Positions 1-8,480 of a stretch of DNA of 64,000 nucleotides are shown piece after piece. The stretch is from Lysinibacillus fusiformis (GTDB lineage: Bacteria; Bacillota; Bacilli; Bacillales_A; Planococcaceae), in contig NZ_PYWL01000009.1 in assembly GCF_003049525.1 (NCBI RefSeq), positions 62,001 through 126,000 of the forward strand, written 5' to 3'. Every line of letters begins with the position of its first letter. Positions within the stretch are counted from its first letter, which is position 1. A model generated the notes under the pieces. It had not been told where the DNA came from. It searched no databases and saw only the letters and a list, made by a program, of their open reading frames with translations. The translations under genes were made by a program, and so were the position numbers.

Positions 1-651
1 CTCCTCAATATGATGACCAACAAGTTGCTCAGAGGGCGTTAAGCCTGGTCGTTCGGCATTTGTACTTTCTGATATTAGAACGAGCACTCCTTTTGATCCA
101 ATTTCTGCCATTTTATGAATGTCTGCGAATTGGTTATTCACAGGTGTTAAGTCGAATTTGAAATCGCCAGTATGCACTACATTTCCTTCAGGAGTGGCAA
201 GGACGATTCCTAAGCAATCGGGTATGCTATGGTTAGTTCTAAAGAAGCTTACATCAATTTCTCCCAAATGGAGTGCTGAGTCAGCCTGAATTTCAATTAA
301 GTCAGTTTCTCTGAGCAGCTTATGTTCTTTTAATTTTAATTCGATCAGCCCTAAAGTGAAGCGGGTAGCATAAACAGGAACGTTTAATTTTTTTAAGAGA
401 TATGGAATACCACCAATGTGATCTTCATGTCCATGCGTCACAATTAAAGCTTTAACTTTTTCTTTATTTTCAAGCAAATAGGTGATATCAGGGATGATCA
501 AATCAATACCGAGCAAGGTTTCATCTGGAAATTTTGCTCCGCAATCAATAAGAATCATATCATCTGCATATTGAACTACATACATATTCTTGCCAATTTC
601 ATTAATACCACCTAAGGCAAAAATGGATAATAACTGTTTCTTTGTGGACAA
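1..651 (-). CDS. rnj: Ribonuclease J, N-terminal 217 codons (runs off left edge)
   Basis: Metallo-beta-lactamase-fold ribonuclease of the RNase J family, which does 5'-3' exo- and endonucleolytic mRNA and rRNA processing in Firmicutes. The start is TTG at 651, with an AGGAGG seven bases upstream. Residues 14-20 (LGGINEI) form the usual first strand and residues 73-78 (HGHEDH) are the zinc-binding motif. The text near the end of the visible part (NAERPGLTPSE) resembles RNase J2 of B. subtilis, but the HxHxDH motif is intact as in catalytically competent J1, so I do not assign J1 or J2. The beta-CASP domain and C-terminus lie outside the window. Family assignment is firm; paralogue identity is not. 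Confidence 0.9.
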   Translation of the reverse strand, partial: MSTKKQLLSIFALGGINEIGKNMYVVQYADDMILIDCGAKFPDETLLGIDLIIPDITYLLENKEKVKALIVTHGHEDHIGGIPYLLKKLNVPVYATRFTLGLIELKLKEHKLLRETDLIEIQADSALHLGEIDVSFFRTNHSIPDCLGIVLATPEGNVVHTGDFKFDLTPVNNQFADIHKMAEIGSKGVLVLISESTNAERPGLTPSEQLVGHHIEE

Positions 652-862
652 AGTACTCCCTCCTAAAGTTGTAACTCCATCTAATAATTACTTTAGCCAT
701 TGGTAGTATAGCTTTTAGTGTTTCATCCTATACGAAATGGATCATGATGATCTGAAGACTACTATTTGTATTTCATGAGGAATAAAATAGAGGGGACTAA
801 AAAAATTGGCACGATAGCGTCAAGCTTCTTTCATAGTGAAGAAAAACAAAGGAGGTTTAACT

Positions 863-1610
863 CTGTCTAATTTTGTGCAACATGCAATTTTCGAGCATAG
901 GTTTTGGCTAGAAATCATGCAAAATCATGCGCAATTTATTCATGGCGCATTATATCCATCTGAACAGGATGACATTCAAAGGGCAAATAGTTTTATCCAA
1001 CAATTCTCTCAGCTGCTTACCTATTTGTCATCTATTGATGGTACAAATGCAGTCTCTTTCTCCATAACCGTGGATGACAATGTCGAGCAGTTTAAACAAT
1101 TTAAACTACATCTACTGAGACATCAATTGTCAGGAGATATTGGGATTCATTTAACACCAACATTTGTCAATCATATGGTTAATGAACTAGAAGAATATCA
1201 AAATGTGCTCAATTATTTAAAAAAAGGCGAAGTACCACCAATATTTCATGAGCTTCACCATCATTTAATTTGGCTATTAGATGCTTCAGGACATGCAGGT
1301 ATTATTCAGGATGATTTAGATGGTGTCGAAAAAAGATTGAAGCAAAAGAGTAATGAGTTTGCCAAACACTTTGAACAATTTTATTTAAAGGCAGTAGAAT
1401 TAACAGGTTATTTACGAACGAATATGCATTCCTTTCCTGCTTTAAGCCGGTTTAATAAGGATGTTGAGTTGAACATTTTTAAAAGAGTTAGAAGAGATGG
1501 AATTGAGTGCAGAGGTTTTAGGTACATTTACAGCGCCTATGGCGGATCATATGTGGCGTGAAGAGCAATACTATTTAATGAAGCTTGCACAGTCAAGAGG
1601 AGAAAAATAG
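863..1610 (+). pseudogene. DUF2935 protein gene interrupted by a frameshift
   Basis: DUF2935 helical-bundle protein of unknown function, recognised from the N-terminal FEHRFWLEI and the central His-rich helices. The unbroken frame reads to a stop at 1561 but its last 25 or so residues look unlike the family. The next frame from about 1473 reads KELEEMEL, then MADHMWREEQYYLMKLAQSR, and stops at 1610, which is the expected family C-terminus. Removing one base from the T5A4 run at 1476-1484 restores one frame. Either the gene is recently broken or the base call is wrong. The likely start is CTG at 863, seven bases after AAAGGAGG (848-855); the GTG at 836 has no ribosome binding site. Confidence 0.75.
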
Positions 1611-1623
1611 AAGAAGGCGAGGA

Positions 1624-1650
1624 GGCTATCACATTGGATAGCCTTATTAT
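1624..1650. terminator. Hairpin terminator between convergent genes
   Basis: GGCTATC (1624-1630) pairs with GATAGCC (1637-1643), with a T-rich tail on the + strand. It lies between the convergent DUF2935 and L,D-transpeptidase genes and may serve both. Confidence 0.7.
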
Positions 1651-2144
1651 TATGGATGAATCACTACTTCAGTCCCAATAGGAACAATACTAGCTAATTC
1701 TTCAACATCTTGATTTTGCATTCGGATACAGCCATGAGAAACAGCATGCCCAATGGAGCTAGGATCATTCGTGCCATGAATCCCGTAGTGTTCCTTCGAT
1801 AAACTCATCCACATAGTTCCAAATGGGCCGCCAGGATTTGGATCTTTGTTAATAATAATAAAACTACCAACAGGTGTTTCGTGTAGCATACGTCCAACTG
1901 CTATTGGGTATTGTTTTTGAAGGATATTATTTCTGTAGAGGCGTAGCCAACGATTTTCTGTAGAAATTTCAATACGGTATGGGATTGTCTCAGGATCAGG
2001 AAAGCCAGGTATTATAATTTGTTGACCGACGTAAAGAGTGTCTGGTTGAATGCCTGGATTGGCCTCAATAATGGAAGACAATGAGGTACGATAATCGCGG
2101 GAAATTTGAGTTAACGTTTCGCCGGGTTTAACGGTATGAATCAA
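1650..2144 (-). CDS. LysM and YkuD L,D-transpeptidase
   Basis: Peptidoglycan L,D-transpeptidase of the YkuD family, 164 residues. Residues 1-46 form a LysM peptidoglycan-binding repeat (HTVKPGETLTQIS to QQIIIPG). Residues 56-163 are the catalytic domain with H123 (GIHGTN) and the nucleophile C139 in SHGCIR. No signal peptide is visible, which matches B. subtilis YkuD (164 aa), a protein found in the spore coat. The close size and layout suggest a role in cell wall or spore wall cross-linking, which is inference from the family. Start ATG at 2144 with a good purine-rich site upstream (AAAGGAGG). Confidence 0.9.
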   Translation of the reverse strand: MIHTVKPGETLTQISRDYRTSLSSIIEANPGIQPDTLYVGQQIIIPGFPDPETIPYRIEISTENRWLRLYRNNILQKQYPIAVGRMLHETPVGSFIIINKDPNPGGPFGTMWMSLSKEHYGIHGTNDPSSIGHAVSHGCIRMQNQDVEELASIVPIGTEVVIHP

Positions 2145-2265
2145 CGTCCATCCTCCTTTATACAGGTTATGATTATACTATATGCTACTTATGAATGATG
2201 TTATGGATTGTTCAGGACTTTGGATAGAATAAGCAGTAACACCGTATTGTTAAGGAGCATATATC

Positions 2266-2499
2266 ATGAGGGAATTTAAAATTACGTATTTTTTTGATGA
2301 AATACATTATGTCAGAAGGTTTATCTTTATCGAGTCACAGCAAGAAGCAGAGAATTTGGTAAAGAGTGAACGGGATCAATATATCTCCTTTACAGATAGC
2401 AGAGGTATTTATCATGAATTGCATACCGGGCATGTACGTGTCATTCAAATTTCTGAGTACCATCGCATCGATAAAAGTGCTAAAAGGAAAGACACATAA
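2266..2499 (+). CDS. Hypothetical protein, 77 aa
   Basis: Small charged protein without recognised domain, membrane segment or signal peptide. The start is ATG at 2266, well placed behind AAGGAG. It is followed at close spacing by two more small genes on the same strand (2542 and 2768), so the three may be co-transcribed. No function can be proposed from sequence. Confidence 0.6.
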   Translation: MREFKITYFFDEIHYVRRFIFIESQQEAENLVKSERDQYISFTDSRGIYHELHTGHVRVIQISEYHRIDKSAKRKDT

Positions 2500-2541
2500 T
2501 CTGTTCATCATTACACACATTAAAGAAGAAAGGAGTGTGGC

Positions 2542-2754
2542 ATGATGGACAAAGAACAAATACCACATGAAAAGAAAATATTTATGAATTTAAGTAGTAA
2601 AGACAAACCTGACATGGTTGAATCAGATACAATTAGTCTTTTCGATTTGCATGAGGATATGCAAACTGTTGATGCCATCCCTATTGAGGAACTCAATAAG
2701 AGAGTGGGAAGAGAAGGCGATGAATTGATTGAATTACAGCCGGATGAATTATAG
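2542..2754 (+). CDS. Hypothetical acidic protein, 70 aa
   Basis: Very acidic, soluble small protein (many Asp and Glu, C-terminus ELQPDEL). Strong ribosome binding site AAAGGAG upstream of two consecutive ATG codons at 2542 and 2545. It sits 13 bases before the SASP-like gene at 2768, which suggests one transcript. Not recognised. Confidence 0.55.
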   Translation: MMDKEQIPHEKKIFMNLSSKDKPDMVESDTISLFDLHEDMQTVDAIPIEELNKRVGREGDELIELQPDEL

Positions 2755-2767
2755 GGGGTAGCAAACA

Positions 2768-2965
2768 ATGAATAGAGAAAGTGGAGAAGCTCCATTCACA
2801 GTTTCGGGCACAGATATTCATGAAGTGAAGCAGAAAAATGCCGAGGCAGGATTATCCTACAATGAGGTAAAAGCATTATTGGCTAAACAGGGTGGACATG
2901 GGACGGCTATATATAGTGACACCAATATAGATGAAGTGAAACAAGAAATTCACAAGCATCAATAG
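2768..2965 (+). CDS. Small protein resembling gamma-type SASP repeats, 65 aa
   Basis: The protein holds two copies of a short pattern: SGTDIHEVKQKNAEAG near residue 13 and YSDTNIDEVKQEIHKHQ at the C-terminus. Both resemble the ETDVNEVQKQNAKAE unit of the gamma-type small acid-soluble spore protein found elsewhere in this window (46877-47053). Gamma SASPs are amino-acid stores in spores degraded by the Gpr protease. I infer that this is a SASP-like or related spore protein, but the middle part (YNEVKALLAKQGGHG) is not typical of sspE, so the family call is tentative. Start ATG at 2768, with GGGGGTAG upstream. Confidence 0.6.
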   Translation: MNRESGEAPFTVSGTDIHEVKQKNAEAGLSYNEVKALLAKQGGHGTAIYSDTNIDEVKQEIHKHQ

Positions 2966-3044
2966 TGACTGGGGAGGAGTAAGGTCTTGAGTGCTCTTCC
3001 TTTTTTCCTTTACAATGATGGAAAAAGAATGGGGGGCCAAGACT

Positions 3045-3248
3045 ATGTCGGAAAAGAGATGCCCAAGATGTGGGAAAGAAAATCATTGTGGAGTCGCCAA
3101 AGGGGAAAAAGAATGTTGGTGTATGACACAGAACTTTCCAGAACAATTGTTAAATATGACCATAACGAATACATGTATTTGTCAAGCATGCCTAGATACA
3201 TATAAAGAAGAGTCCGTAGAACTTATAACTATCATGACGTTCCTGTAA
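3045..3248 (+). CDS. Cysteine-rich CWC family protein
   Basis: 67-residue zinc-ribbon-like protein with the CWC family pattern: CPRCGKENHC, then ECWC, then CICQAC. Eight cysteines suggest bound metal. Function unknown in the family. I chose ATG at 3045, eight bases after a GGGGGG run; upstream in-frame ATGs at 3015 and 3018 would add a hydrophobic stretch not usual for the family. Confidence 0.7.
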   Translation: MSEKRCPRCGKENHCGVAKGEKECWCMTQNFPEQLLNMTITNTCICQACLDTYKEESVELITIMTFL

Positions 3249-3324
3249 AAATTGCGCAATTGGTACAATTGTCTATCGCACAACAACCTAGCGGGCATAC
3301 ATTACTCTGAAAGGAGTGTGTCTA

Positions 3325-3909
3325 ATGGCTAGACCTATTGAACTTAGTAATGTCACACAGATATATTTAGAGGAATATCAACGCATCCTTAAAAAGATGA
3401 TGCAGGGCATGACCTATGTAACCATTACTTGTAGTATTTCAGAAAATTTTATAAAGCAAATCATCCCATATCAAATAGCAGCAATTCAAATGTCAGAAAA
3501 TGTTTTACGCTTCACGACAAATATTCCTGTACAAAATCTTGCATTAGAAATCATCCGAACACATACAGAAATGCTTGAAAGTCTTGAAGCACTACAAAAT
3601 AGATGCTGTGTTGTACAAAATTCAGAGTATGAATTATACGAGTATATGTGTGCTTATAAAGAAATTACAGAAGCTATGTTTAATGCAATGTGTGCACCAC
3701 CAGTTTCCAATAGCATTAACATCAACTACTTAAGGGAAATGATTGTCCATCATCAGGGCGGAATACGATTAGCGCAAAATGTGCTAAGATTTTGTATTTG
3801 CCAAGAATTAATCCCAATTCTAAAATGCATGATTCAAACGCTTTGTGAGCAACTAGAGGCTATGGAAAAGTTACTGGATAGTTTACAAAATTGCGATTGC
3901 GAGTGCTAG
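3325..3909 (+). CDS. DUF305-like ferritin-fold protein, Cys-rich
   Basis: 194-residue helical protein. The second half carries LREMIVHHQGGIRLAQNVL, the HHxGG-type motif of DUF305 proteins; the first half (IIPYQIAAIQMSENVLRF) looks like a degenerate second copy, so the protein is probably an internal duplication. DUF305 members are often metal-associated; the Cys-rich tail (NCDCEC) fits metal binding but this is inference. No signal peptide. ATG at 3325 is eight bases after AAAGGAG and is preferred over the in-frame GTG at 3316. Confidence 0.7.
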   Translation: MARPIELSNVTQIYLEEYQRILKKMMQGMTYVTITCSISENFIKQIIPYQIAAIQMSENVLRFTTNIPVQNLALEIIRTHTEMLESLEALQNRCCVVQNSEYELYEYMCAYKEITEAMFNAMCAPPVSNSININYLREMIVHHQGGIRLAQNVLRFCICQELIPILKCMIQTLCEQLEAMEKLLDSLQNCDCEC

Positions 3910-3937
3910 TAGTAACTAAATGTTTATATAGGAAGAA

Positions 3938-3971
3938 GGCGCTAAGATCAATCATGGTTTTAGCGCTTTTT
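3938..3971 (+). terminator. Rho-independent terminator after the DUF305-like gene
   Basis: GCGCTAA (3939-3945) and TTAGCGC (3960-3966) form the stem, followed by five T residues. Confidence 0.8.
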
Positions 3972-4060
3972 CTGCGTGGAAATAGTGTTTATCAAAGAAA
4001 AATGTCAATAAAGTGGACAAGTAAATAAGATAGTGTAAAGATTTTTTTGAGAATCTATTT

Positions 4061-4089
4061 TTGACTTTCTGTTGTTGGTAAAATATAAA
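4061..4089 (+). promoter_or_regulatory. Sigma-A type promoter of the chemoreceptor gene
   Basis: TTGACT (4061-4066), 17-base spacer, TATAAA (4084-4089), about 100 bases before the GTG start at 4187. Good match to the housekeeping consensus; no sigma-D type box was evident. Confidence 0.6.
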
Positions 4090-4186
4090 TGTTTTATTAG
4101 ATGAAGGTAATGAAGGAAATTCAATTATTCGTTTATAAATAGTAGTTTCTACATGCATGTACTTTAGACAAACGGGAGTGGTTATT

Positions 4187-5938
4187 GTGTTCAAAAGGAA
4201 GAAGATTAATCAAAATTATGATTATTTCTCAGCCGCTAAAAATTCTGACATTGAGGCGAATGAGCGCTTTAAAGAAAAATTGGATTTTCTAGCTCTATCA
4301 AGAATTAGGAGAGAATCTGTTGGGTTCTTACGTAAAATTTATGAAAACAATCGACAGCATATACTCGACAACTTTTATGATCGTTTGTTGGAAATATCAG
4401 AATTTAACCAAGTAATTCATACACATTCAACAGTCGAACGTTTAAAAGGGTTATTCGATTCACACTTTATAAGTCTGTTTGACGATGAATTAGATTTAGA
4501 TTATGTATTTAAGCGACGTAAAATAGCATATATACATGCACGAATAGGCGTATTACCGAACTGGATGATTTCTGCCTATACATTAATTAATCAGTTAATT
4601 ATTCCACTAATTGTAAAAGAATTATCACGTGATCAAGAGAAGATGCTGGATGTCCTATTGTCGTATGATAGCCTAGTAACAATCGATCAGCAAATTATTT
4701 TAGAAACCTATATAGAAATACAAGCCGGTTCCGTAGTGAATGGATTAGGTGAAATCATTACTTATAACACACAGTTGGATACAGTGAAGGAACTCATTGA
4801 ATTTCAAGAAATACAGCAACAGGAAATCATTGCAGCAGATCAATCGATGCATGAACTAGATGAAAGCATTGAAGATATTGCTACATCTGTAGGCGATATT
4901 TCAGAGCAAACAAAGCTTGCTTTAAAAAAATTAAACCAGGATTTAGATTCGTTACACCAAGTATCAACGATCTTACAAACAACAGATGAAGGACATAAAT
5001 CCATGCAGGAGGATATTAAACGTCTCGTTGAACGTGTAAATAGTGTAGCGAAGCTGATGGAATTGATTCAAAGAATTGCAGATCAAACGAACTTATTAGC
5101 TTTAAATGCATCGATTGAAGCAGCCCGCGCGGGGGAAGCAGGAAAGGGCTTTGCTGTCGTCGCAGAAGAGGTTCGGAAGCTTGCCGATGATACAAGTACA
5201 TCTGTCAAATCCATACATACAGATATACAGGAGCTACTGCATATTACTAACAATATTAGCTCTTTAACGACTCAATTTTCACAAGACTTACATCAAGGTG
5301 TTACAGATACACTACATATCACTCAAACACTTGCAGAGTTAAATAAAAATTTACAGCAGCAAGGGGCTCGCTTTGAGGAAATAGCTACAACAACAAAGGT
5401 ACAAGCTCAATCCGCTACAACGATATCTGAACGCAACCATACAATTACAGAAAGTATGCAAAAAAGTAAAGTCATCGTTTTTGATATGGGCTCTGCTATT
5501 TATAAATTAAGTAAAATGATCGATGGATACCGTTCATCAACGATTTCTAAAAACTTTATTATTAGCCAAGAGGACATCATTGAATTAGCCATTACCGATC
5601 ATTTATTATGGCGCTGGAAAATTTATAATTTACTGCTAGGCTTTGAAACGATGACAGAGCAAGATGTAGGCTCGCCAAAAGAATCGCGTCTTGGTGAATG
5701 GTATTATGGCACTGGCAAAAAGCTATTAGGTGATGAACGTGTGTATGTAGAATTAGAACAGCCATTTATTCATGTCCATGAAATTGCTAAAAAAGCAGTG
5801 CGTGAATATAATGTAGGACATAAAAATGAGGCAGAAAAATACTTGAAGGAAATTTCGGAAGAATCCTTTGTAGTCATTGACAAACTCAAAGCGTTAAAGG
5901 AAATTCTATTGGACGGAAAAAAACAATACATTCATTAA
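4187..5938 (+). CDS. hemAT: Globin-coupled methyl-accepting chemotaxis protein (HemAT type) with C-terminal CZB-like domain
   Basis: Soluble aerotaxis receptor of 583 residues. Residues 20-180 form a protoglobin sensor; IAYIHARIGVLPNW contains H117, equivalent to the proximal heme ligand (H123) of B. subtilis HemAT. The MCP signalling hairpin follows, with the conserved tip NLLALNASIEAARAGEAGKG. There are no membrane segments. The last 115 or so residues match the chemoreceptor zinc-binding (CZB) domain, but of the four zinc positions only H472 and H531 remain: the Cys position is S500 and the third ligand is F527. GTG at 4187, with GGGAG eight bases upstream, is preferred over the ATG at 4157. 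Monocistronic. Confidence 0.9.
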   Translation: MFKRKKINQNYDYFSAAKNSDIEANERFKEKLDFLALSRIRRESVGFLRKIYENNRQHILDNFYDRLLEISEFNQVIHTHSTVERLKGLFDSHFISLFDDELDLDYVFKRRKIAYIHARIGVLPNWMISAYTLINQLIIPLIVKELSRDQEKMLDVLLSYDSLVTIDQQIILETYIEIQAGSVVNGLGEIITYNTQLDTVKELIEFQEIQQQEIIAADQSMHELDESIEDIATSVGDISEQTKLALKKLNQDLDSLHQVSTILQTTDEGHKSMQEDIKRLVERVNSVAKLMELIQRIADQTNLLALNASIEAARAGEAGKGFAVVAEEVRKLADDTSTSVKSIHTDIQELLHITNNISSLTTQFSQDLHQGVTDTLHITQTLAELNKNLQQQGARFEEIATTTKVQAQSATTISERNHTITESMQKSKVIVFDMGSAIYKLSKMIDGYRSSTISKNFIISQEDIIELAITDHLLWRWKIYNLLLGFETMTEQDVGSPKESRLGEWYYGTGKKLLGDERVYVELEQPFIHVHEIAKKAVREYNVGHKNEAEKYLKEISEESFVVIDKLKALKEILLDGKKQYIH

Positions 5939-5945
5939 AAACGGG

Positions 5946-5979
5946 GAGCAAGCTAAGAGCAGATTAGCTTGCTCTTTTT
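5946..5979 (+). terminator. Rho-independent terminator
   Basis: GAGCAAGCTAA (5946-5956) pairs perfectly with TTAGCTTGCTC (5964-5974), followed by a T run. It ends the chemoreceptor transcript, next to the convergent phosphoesterase gene. Confidence 0.9.
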
Positions 5980-5983
5980 ATGT

Positions 5984-6589
5984 TTAAGACACTGTTCCTT
6001 CATCAACAGAAGGTACACACATAAAGGTTATGGTCCGCTTTTCACTATCATACAGACACCATTCACGGTGATCTACAACGGAGCCAACATTTACACCGTA
6101 TTGTTTATTTTGTAATACAATAGGTTGTCCGTAGCGAATACGAATCGGTAATTTTTTCTGCTGGTGATAAAGACCTGATTCATGACTATGACCAAAGAAG
6201 AACAATGGCTTTTGAAAGGGTGGGAATGTTGGCTGCCAGCTTACACTCCATTTAAATTGATGCCCATGCATAAGTGTGGCGCCATCAATCTCCATTGTTT
6301 CAGGTAACGCCCTAAAGCGCTCAATGCCCGTCACCTGTGTAATACGTTCTTCTTGATTGCCTCGTATAGAGGGGAAGGTTAACAGTTCCTCAAATTTATT
6401 TTCAACGATCGCTGCTCTTTGTAAAGATAACCCAGACATCGTTTGGGCTTTTTTCTTACTAATCGTGCATTCATATAAATCACCTAATCCAATGATTTTT
6501 GCTTCCTTTGCTGTCTGCTGAATATGAGTGAGAACAGCTTTCGTATCTTCTATATTAGAATGTAAATCTCCTAAAAGTGCATATAGCAT
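5984..6589 (-). CDS. Calcineurin-like metallophosphoesterase
   Basis: 201-residue phosphoesterase of the YfcE/MJ0936-like group. Metal-binding motifs in order: GDLHSN near the N-terminus, GLGDLYEC, IRGNQEE (in place of GNHD), MHGHQ and FFGHSHE. Substrate not predictable. ATG at 6589 gives the canonical MLYALLGDLHSN start; an in-frame upstream ATG at 6634 would add 15 residues before the first strand and is less likely. Confidence 0.8.
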   Translation of the reverse strand: MLYALLGDLHSNIEDTKAVLTHIQQTAKEAKIIGLGDLYECTISKKKAQTMSGLSLQRAAIVENKFEELLTFPSIRGNQEERITQVTGIERFRALPETMEIDGATLMHGHQFKWSVSWQPTFPPFQKPLFFFGHSHESGLYHQQKKLPIRIRYGQPIVLQNKQYGVNVGSVVDHREWCLYDSEKRTITFMCVPSVDEGTVS

Positions 6590-6713
6590 GCAAACCCGGC
6601 CTTTCCTATAAATAATCGTATAATTATCATACACCTAATAGAAATTGCTAGAAAAGTAAAACGTCTAAGAATATTTCGTTAGTTTACCTACATATTTTGA
6701 ATGTATGGAAAAA

Positions 6714-6765
6714 TTGCCAAGGAATTCAATGCTTGATAAAATAAAATCATAATTTTCTGAAATTT
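6714..6765 (+). promoter_or_regulatory. Promoter with overlapping CodY-like box upstream of the acyl-CoA ligase
   Basis: TTGCCA (6714-6719), 17-base spacer, TAAAAT (6737-6742). Immediately downstream, AATTTTCTGAAATTT (6751-6765) matches the CodY consensus AATTTTCWGAAAATT at 14 of 15 positions. A CodY dimer there would cover the start of transcription. Consensus recalled, not scored. Confidence 0.55.
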
Positions 6766-6838
6766 TAGCAGTCTAGTAATTTGCCATTGATGTTGACTCT
6801 ATCTAGCAATAAAAAAACAAATTTTTGGAGGGCTTATA

Positions 6839-8335
6839 ATGACGATGTACATGACGGATATTCTTGAAAAGTATGCTGTGCAACAGCCTAGTGAAATTGC
6901 GACCTTATATGATGGGAAAAAGCTAAGTTATCGTGAATTTTACAAATGTGTCGAAAGATTTGCAGCTTATTTACAGGAGCAAAATTATAAAAAAGACGAT
7001 GTCATTGCTCTATATACCCTCAATTCAGATTTATTTTTAATTGCTTATTTAGGTGTGCAATTAGCTGGCTACGTAGCTATGCCAATTAATACTAAATTAG
7101 CAGCTCCAGAGGTTGAATTTATTTTTAATCATTCACAAGCAAAGGGACTCATTTATGATGAAAGATTAGCTGAAGCGCTAGAGGATGTATCCTATTCATT
7201 CCAACATGTTATTGGATTTCAAACGATGAATAATATCTTTAAAAATACTAATTTAGTAAGAGCTGTAGTACAGTTGGAGGCCAATGATACTGCGGTTGTT
7301 ATGTACACTTCAGGTACAACTGGTAAACCAAAAGGCGTGATGCTAACTCATGAAAATATTGTAGCTACAGCTGATATTTGGTCATCTTCCATGAAAATGT
7401 CTAACAAGGACAGGATGTTTATTTGTACACCATTATTTCACTGTGCAGGACTTCATGTCTTTGCTATGCCCATGTTTTATCAAGGCGGGACAGTCGTGAT
7501 AGAAGAAGCCTTTTCACCAACTAAAACATTAGCGCAGATTGCAATAACAGAGGCAACCATCTTCTTTGGTGTTCCATCTATGTATACGATCATATTAAAT
7601 ACGCCAGGTTTTAAGGAACATAGCTTTAGCCATTTGCGTTTATTATGTTACGGGGCTGCCCCAATGCCCTATGAGCTTGTTAAACAAGTGAAAGAGGCAT
7701 TTTCAAATGTGAATGTACAAAATTTATATGGTCAAACAGAAAATACACCTGCAGCCACATCTTTATTAGATACAGATGCCTTAACGAAAATAGGCTCCGT
7801 TGGGAAGCCATTAGGGCAGACAGAGGTTCGAGTAGTTGATAGTGAAGGTAAGGAGGTTCCCGCTGGTGAAGTAGGCGAGATATGTGTAAGGGGACCACAG
7901 GTGATGAAGGGCTATTTACGTAATCCTGAAGAAACAGCTAGAACGATTATAGATGGTTGGCTATATTCAGGAGATTTAGGGCGTTTTGATGAGGAAGGCT
8001 ATTTATATATTGTTGATCGAAAAAAAGATATGATCATCCGAGGTGGTGAAAATATTTACCCTATTGAAGTGGAGGAAGTATTGTATCAATTGCCTGAAAT
8101 TTTAGAGGCAGCAGTAGTTGGATTACCGCATGAAGTGTATGGAGAGGTGCCCAAAGCCTTTGTCGTATTTAAGGAAGGTAAGTCACTCGATGAGGAAAAT
8201 ATTCTATCCTATTGTCAATCACAGCTTGCCAAATATAAAATACCGTATGAAATAGAATGTTTAACTGAACTGCCACGCAATGCTTCTGGTAAAGTTCTAA
8301 AGCATACATTACGACCTAAAGTAAGTACGATTTGA
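6839..8335 (+). CDS. AMP-forming acyl-CoA ligase (long-chain fatty-acid-CoA ligase like)
   Basis: ANL-superfamily adenylating enzyme, 498 residues: activates a carboxylate with ATP and transfers it to CoA. Core motifs: YTSGTTGKPKG (P-loop), YGQTE, YSGDLG, DRKKDMIIRGGENIYP hinge, and the C-terminal catalytic lysine in PRNASGKVLKH. It resembles medium- and long-chain ligases used in fatty acid degradation, but substrate cannot be read from sequence. It stands alone; the CodY-like box in front suggests repression during nutrient excess. ATG at 6839 follows GGAGGG. Confidence 0.88.
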   Translation: MTMYMTDILEKYAVQQPSEIATLYDGKKLSYREFYKCVERFAAYLQEQNYKKDDVIALYTLNSDLFLIAYLGVQLAGYVAMPINTKLAAPEVEFIFNHSQAKGLIYDERLAEALEDVSYSFQHVIGFQTMNNIFKNTNLVRAVVQLEANDTAVVMYTSGTTGKPKGVMLTHENIVATADIWSSSMKMSNKDRMFICTPLFHCAGLHVFAMPMFYQGGTVVIEEAFSPTKTLAQIAITEATIFFGVPSMYTIILNTPGFKEHSFSHLRLLCYGAAPMPYELVKQVKEAFSNVNVQNLYGQTENTPAATSLLDTDALTKIGSVGKPLGQTEVRVVDSEGKEVPAGEVGEICVRGPQVMKGYLRNPEETARTIIDGWLYSGDLGRFDEEGYLYIVDRKKDMIIRGGENIYPIEVEEVLYQLPEILEAAVVGLPHEVYGEVPKAFVVFKEGKSLDEENILSYCQSQLAKYKIPYEIECLTELPRNASGKVLKHTLRPKVSTI

Positions 8336-8480
8336 GAAAAAAAGTTTTGACTGTTAATTTTCCTTAAAGTTTCGTTTTCGATGCAAAAAAAATTCTCTGA
8401 AACAAGATAAAATAGGAACCTCTTTCAAAGTATCGTATAATAAAGTCTACGACAAATTAAATTAAAAGAATGGAGAAGGG

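Noticed and set aside
1476..1484. Programmed +1 frameshift in the DUF2935 gene
   Set aside because: No rare codon, stop or stimulatory structure at the shift point; a homopolymer indel is simpler.
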